From: an uncultured Ruminococcus sp. | GTDB lineage: Bacteria; Bacillota; Clostridia; Oscillospirales; Acutalibacteraceae | DNA: 8,820 bases | NCBI GenBank assembly: GCA_902767175.1 | Contig: CACXGH010000068.1 | Coordinates: 1-8,820 of the forward strand | Direction of reading: 5' to 3' | Shown: positions 6,777 to 8,820 of the stretch, piece by piece | How the letters are laid out: every line of letters begins with the position of its first letter | Position numbering within the stretch: the stretch's first letter is position 1 | The notes under the pieces: generated by a model | Database searches by the model: none | What the model was told of the DNA's origin: nothing | Seen by the model: the letters and a program-made list of their open reading frames with translations, nothing else | Made by a program: the position numbers and the translations under genes

Positions 6777-6810
6777 GTTGAGTGTGTTTCAACCTGTTGT
6801 CAATTATTTC

Positions 6811-8124
6811 TTATCGGTCTCTGATGTTCTTTATAATGTCCTCTACCATTGATTTGAGCTTGGAGTCCTTATTCATATTCTTTTCTATCTGATTTATAGC
6901 GTATACTATTGTAGAATGGTCTCTTCCGCCGAATTCGTCTCCTATGCTCTTCATTGACAGTGAGGTTATCTCTCTTACTACATATATAGCTACCTGTCTT
7001 GCATTTGAAATTGTAGAGTTTCTCTTTGATGAGCGTATATCATCGCTGGTTACTCCGTATGTATGCGCAACCTCGTCTATTATCTTCTCTACTGTGAGCG
7101 GAGGCGGCTGATCATTGTTCAGAATATCTGAGATAGTTTTCTGTGCTACATTGATGGTTATTTTTTCTCCGTAGAGCTGGTTCTTGGCCTTGAGCTTTTT
7201 TACGACGCCTTCAAGCTGTCTTATATTGCTCTTGAGTCTTGTAGCTATATATTCGGTAACATCATCGGGCAGATTGAATTCAAGCAGCTCTGCCTTTCTT
7301 TTGATGATAGCCATTCTTGTTTCATAGTCAGGCGGCTGTATGTCTGCAAGAAGTCCCGACTCGAAACGGCTGCGGAGTCTGTCTTCAAGTGTCTTTATCT
7401 CCTTGGGCGGACGGTCAGATGTAAGTACTATCTGACAGTTGGCTTCTCTCAGAGTATTGAATGTATGGAAGAATTCCTCCTGAGTACGCTCCTTGCCTCC
7501 GATGAACTGAATATCATCGACCAGAAGAACATCTGATTTTCTGTATTTCTGTCTGAATTCGCTTGTCGTTGCATTCTGCAGGGATTCTATAAACTCGTTG
7601 GTAAAATCATCGCCCTTGACATAGGTTATAGTCTTTGTCGGGTCAGACTTTATTATCTCATTTCTTATAGCATAGAGAAGGTGAGTTTTTCCAAGACCTG
7701 AATTACCGTAAATGAACAGGGGATTATATGCCTGTCCCGGATTTGTTGCAACCGCTAACGACGCTGCATGGGCGAACTTATTTGATGAGCCTACTATAAA
7801 TGTATCAAATGTATATTCATAGTCTGCGTCTGTTATTATTTCGATATTTTCTGTCTCTTTTGTGGTTTCTTCCTCCGGTATAATAAAGCATATTTCTATA
7901 CCCTCACCGAATACGCTTGCAAATGCTTCATTTAAAAGCGGCATATAGCCTCTCAGCAGAGTCTGTCTGTGAAAATCTGCAGGTACCATCAGTATAGCCT
8001 TGCCTTGAGCAAAATCAAGGTTTACAGGCTCAATTTTACTTATCCATGTTTTGTAGGCAACATCTGTTATTTTGCTTCGGCAGTATTCGCAGATGATCTC
8101 CCACGCTTCATTGAATGAATCCAT
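6811..8124 (-). CDS. dnaA: Chromosomal replication initiator DnaA
   Basis: DnaA is the AAA+ initiator that binds DnaA boxes at oriC, oligomerises with ATP and melts the origin. The 437 residues show all four domains. Domain I (1-80) begins MDSFNEAWEIICEYC. A short acidic linker (about 81-100) follows. The AAA+ core has Walker A GNSGLGKT (140-147), Walker B VLLVDD (199-204), sensor I TSDRPP (235-240), the arginine-finger box RLRSRFESGL (249-258) and sensor II SNIRQLEG (299-306). Domain IV has the signature GGRDHSTIVYAI (399-410). The ATG at 8124 is supported by GGGAGGAAG (8134-8142) with a 9-base spacer. An upstream in-frame ATG at 8232 would add 36 unrelated residues and sits almost at the predicted transcription start, so I reject it. 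Box-like TTTTCAACA near the promoter suggests autoregulation. Confidence 0.98.
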   Translation of the reverse strand: MDSFNEAWEIICEYCRSKITDVAYKTWISKIEPVNLDFAQGKAILMVPADFHRQTLLRGYMPLLNEAFASVFGEGIEICFIIPEEETTKETENIEIITDADYEYTFDTFIVGSSNKFAHAASLAVATNPGQAYNPLFIYGNSGLGKTHLLYAIRNEIIKSDPTKTITYVKGDDFTNEFIESLQNATTSEFRQKYRKSDVLLVDDIQFIGGKERTQEEFFHTFNTLREANCQIVLTSDRPPKEIKTLEDRLRSRFESGLLADIQPPDYETRMAIIKRKAELLEFNLPDDVTEYIATRLKSNIRQLEGVVKKLKAKNQLYGEKITINVAQKTISDILNNDQPPPLTVEKIIDEVAHTYGVTSDDIRSSKRNSTISNARQVAIYVVREITSLSMKSIGDEFGGRDHSTIVYAINQIEKNMNKDSKLKSMVEDIIKNIRDR

Positions 8125-8170
8125 AGATTTTTTCTTCCTCCCGATTTTTATTTTATGCGTCGAAAAAGGC

Positions 8171-8208
8171 AGGCATAAGCAAAATATAAGCCAATGCTTT
8201 TTATGCCT
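8171..8208 (-). promoter_or_regulatory. Stem-loop in the dnaA leader
   Basis: AGGCATAA (8171-8178) and TTATGCCT (8201-8208) form a perfect 8-bp stem. It can be lengthened by a GC pair across a 3-base bulge (8179-8180 with 8196-8197). It lies in the predicted 107-base untranslated leader of dnaA, about 30 bases upstream of the ribosome binding site. No T run follows, so it is not a terminator. It could affect transcript stability or translation; no known riboswitch pattern is recognised. Confidence 0.45.
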
Positions 8209-8237
8209 TAACGCAATTAGACACTTATACAATTTTA

Positions 8238-8266
8238 ATTATATCATATATGTATTCATTTTTCAA
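8238..8266 (-). promoter_or_regulatory. dnaA promoter
   Basis: On the minus strand TTGAAA (8266-8261) and a perfect TATAAT (8243-8238) are separated by exactly 17 bases, fitting the housekeeping sigma factor. Transcription would start near 8231, giving a leader of about 107 bases before the dnaA ATG. A DnaA-box-like TTTTCAACA (plus strand 8273-8281) lies six bases upstream of the -35, where DnaA could act on its own promoter. Confidence 0.75.
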
Positions 8267-8388
8267 ATATATTTTTCAACATAGAACTTACAAACGGTGG
8301 AAAAAAATCCGATTTTTTTGTAACTAAATCCGAAGTTCAGGGTTATCATTGAGGGTATGGAACAGCATTGGCATAAATATAAAGTATA

Positions 8389-8419
8389 AAGCATAACCGT
8401 GGGACACACGGTTATGCTT
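8389..8419 (-). repeat. Perfect 13-bp stem-loop upstream of dnaA
   Basis: AAGCATAACCGTG (8389-8401) pairs perfectly with CACGGTTATGCTT (8407-8419) around a 5-base loop. On the minus strand the stem is followed by TATACTTTATATTTATG, which is T-rich but not a clean T run. On the plus strand no T run follows. A possible leftward -10, TATAAT (8431-8426), would place a transcription start at about 8419, right at the base of the stem. The resulting RNA would begin with this hairpin. The -35 for that promoter (TTTCCC, 17 bases upstream) is weak. Confidence 0.6.
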
Positions 8420-8563
8420 GCCGGTATTATACAGATTGCTTTACCTGAGGGAAAAGCACGGACGGCAGGATTATGTTACTCTCAGAATATGTAAAAAATG
8501 CTTATACTACTTTTAATGGGAGTCCGGTATTAATTGTTGCGCAATAGGGGAGAGAATATAAAA

Positions 8564-8603
8564 AACAGTATTTTTCTTATTTAAATAAGGCTGTTCATTT
8601 TTT
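8564..8603. terminator. AT-rich terminator-like palindrome, possibly bidirectional
   Basis: AACAG (8564-8568) and CTGTT (8591-8595) enclose the 14-base palindrome CTTATTTAAATAAG (8576-8589). On the plus strand six T follow at 8598-8603. On the minus strand the closing CTG runs straight into six T (complement of 8560-8565). The stem is AT-rich and has an asymmetric internal loop, so it would be a weak terminator. It lies upstream of the rpmH promoter and could shield rpmH or end a rightward non-coding transcript. It could also be a structural or easily melted DNA element. Confidence 0.35.
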
Positions 8604-8649
8604 AAGAAAGCAATTATAGGTAATTTACCCTGAAAATAAAAAATTATAG

Positions 8650-8679
8650 TTGACAGAAGGCTATGTTTTGGTTTATAAT
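8650..8679 (+). promoter_or_regulatory. rpmH promoter
   Basis: A perfect TTGACA (8650-8655) and a perfect TATAAT (8674-8679) are 18 bases apart, a strong housekeeping promoter despite the slightly long spacer. Initiation is expected near 8686, giving a leader of about 65 bases before rpmH. Strong promoters are usual for the L34 operon. Confidence 0.82.
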
Positions 8680-8714
8680 TCTACAGTGCAAGGTTATAAC
8701 TTGGATACTATGGC

Positions 8715-8742
8715 AGGTACAAAGTACCTTACCGAAAGGAGG
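8715..8742 (+). promoter_or_regulatory. rpmH leader hairpin and ribosome binding site
   Basis: AGGTAC (8715-8720) and GTACCT (8724-8729) form a 6-bp stem with an AAA loop. Six bases later comes AAGGAGG (8736-8742), a near-perfect Shine-Dalgarno sequence 8 bases before the rpmH ATG. The hairpin leaves the ribosome binding site open, so it may serve stability or protein binding rather than occlusion. Confidence 0.6.
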
Positions 8743-8750
8743 AAATTCTA

Positions 8751-8820
8751 ATGCTGAGAACATATCAGCCGAAGAAGCTCCACAGAAAGAAGGAGCATGG
8801 CTTCAGAAAGAGAATGTCAA
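8751..8820 (+). CDS. rpmH: Ribosomal protein L34 (5' part, cut by the window edge)
   Basis: The 23 complete codons read MLRTYQPKKLHRKKEHGFRKRMS. This is the characteristic L34 sequence: a T-[YF]-Q-P start, a basic K/R-rich core and the invariant HGFRKRM motif. L34 is a small (about 44-residue) very basic protein of the large ribosomal subunit, so roughly half is present and the rest lies past the edge. It is divergent from dnaA, the standard arrangement at Firmicute origins. In that arrangement rnpA, yidC and jag commonly follow downstream, but that is outside this window. The strong upstream Shine-Dalgarno sequence and promoter fit high expression. Confidence 0.96.
   Translation, partial: MLRTYQPKKLHRKKEHGFRKRMS

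Larger units (their letters stand above)
6491..6810. other. oriC: dnaA-dnaN intergenic region, probable oriC unwinding region
   Basis: These 320 bases contain no convincing gene. They are AT-rich, with tracts at 6517-6537 and about 6639-6670, and carry repeated TGTTGA motifs, a G run and TAG trios. In Bacillus subtilis the duplex-unwinding part of oriC lies in the same place, between dnaA and dnaN. No rho-independent terminator for dnaA is evident: the TTCAACA/TGTTGAA stem at 6756-6774 lacks a T run on the minus strand. The dnaN ribosome binding site occupies the left end. A leftward TTGAAT...TAAATA pair near 6740-6761 might be a weak dnaN promoter, but the match is poor. Confidence 0.75.
8267..8649. 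other. Non-coding stretch between the dnaA and rpmH promoters
   Basis: About 380 bases without a credible gene. The content is a DnaA-box-like TTTTCAACA (8273-8281), an A7/T7 inverted repeat (8301-8307 and 8313-8319) around TCCGA, AAATCCGA repeated at 8305 and 8326, a perfect 13-bp stem-loop (8389-8419), CCGGTATTA repeated directly at 8421-8429 and 8524-8532, and a terminator-like palindrome (8564-8603). In Bacillus this position, next to rpmH and upstream of dnaA, holds the second DnaA-box cluster of a bipartite origin. Here I see no strong box cluster. A 24-codon frame at 8473-8547 has a poor ribosome binding site and is not called. Confidence 0.6.

Noticed and set aside
8125..8232. N-terminal extension of DnaA from an upstream ATG
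   Set aside because: The added 36 residues do not resemble DnaA, the upstream ATG lies at the predicted transcription start, and a strong ribosome binding site serves the ATG at 8124.
8473..8547. 24-codon plus-strand frame in the dnaA-rpmH gap
   Set aside because: Very short, with only GGCAGGA close upstream, no promoter in front and no recognisable sequence. It could be a real micro-ORF but cannot be supported.

Overview
The window is the chromosomal replication-origin neighbourhood of a low-to-moderate GC Firmicute. The gene order rpmH | dnaA - dnaN - yaaA - recF - remB - (two small membrane proteins) - gyrB is the classic Bacillota origin cluster. The GyrB and zinc-ribbon proteins look most like Clostridia of the Ruminococcus/Oscillospiraceae type; this placement is by eye and was not searched. 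All genes from gyrB to dnaA lie on the minus strand. Only rpmH, cut by the right edge, is on the plus strand, so replication and transcription diverge from the right-hand part of the window.

Layout from right to left. 8751-8820 is the 5' part of rpmH (ribosomal protein L34), with a near-consensus promoter, a leader hairpin and a strong ribosome binding site. 8232-8750 is about 520 bases without a convincing gene; it holds the divergent rpmH and dnaA promoters, a perfect 13-bp stem-loop and an AT-rich terminator-like palindrome. 6811-8124 is dnaA. 6491-6810 is a non-coding 320-base stretch that looks like the unwinding part of oriC: same-orientation DnaA-box-like sites, then a G run, three TAG trios and an AT-rich tract, in the order known from the Bacillus subtilis origin. 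5384-6490 is dnaN. It overlaps yaaA (S4 RNA-binding protein), which is followed by recF after 1 base and by remB after 3 bases; recF and remB appear to start with TTG.

After a 73-base gap with a hairpin come two adjacent genes for small membrane proteins. Each has an N-terminal CxxC...CxxC zinc ribbon and two transmembrane segments, and the longer one also has an acidic tail. Then come gyrB and a gene for a lipoprotein ending in a pair of DnaJ-like CxxCxGxG motifs. The left edge (1-80) is a dense cluster of GC-rich inverted repeats.

Functionally the block joins initiation (DnaA), processivity (DnaN), gap repair (RecF), supercoil control (GyrB), ribosome factors (L34, YaaA) and a matrix-type regulator (RemB). 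The uncharacterised parts are the two zinc-ribbon proteins, the lipoprotein and the structured non-coding DNA. I found no transposase, prophage, CRISPR array, tRNA or rRNA, and no obvious wholly new defence or metabolic system.
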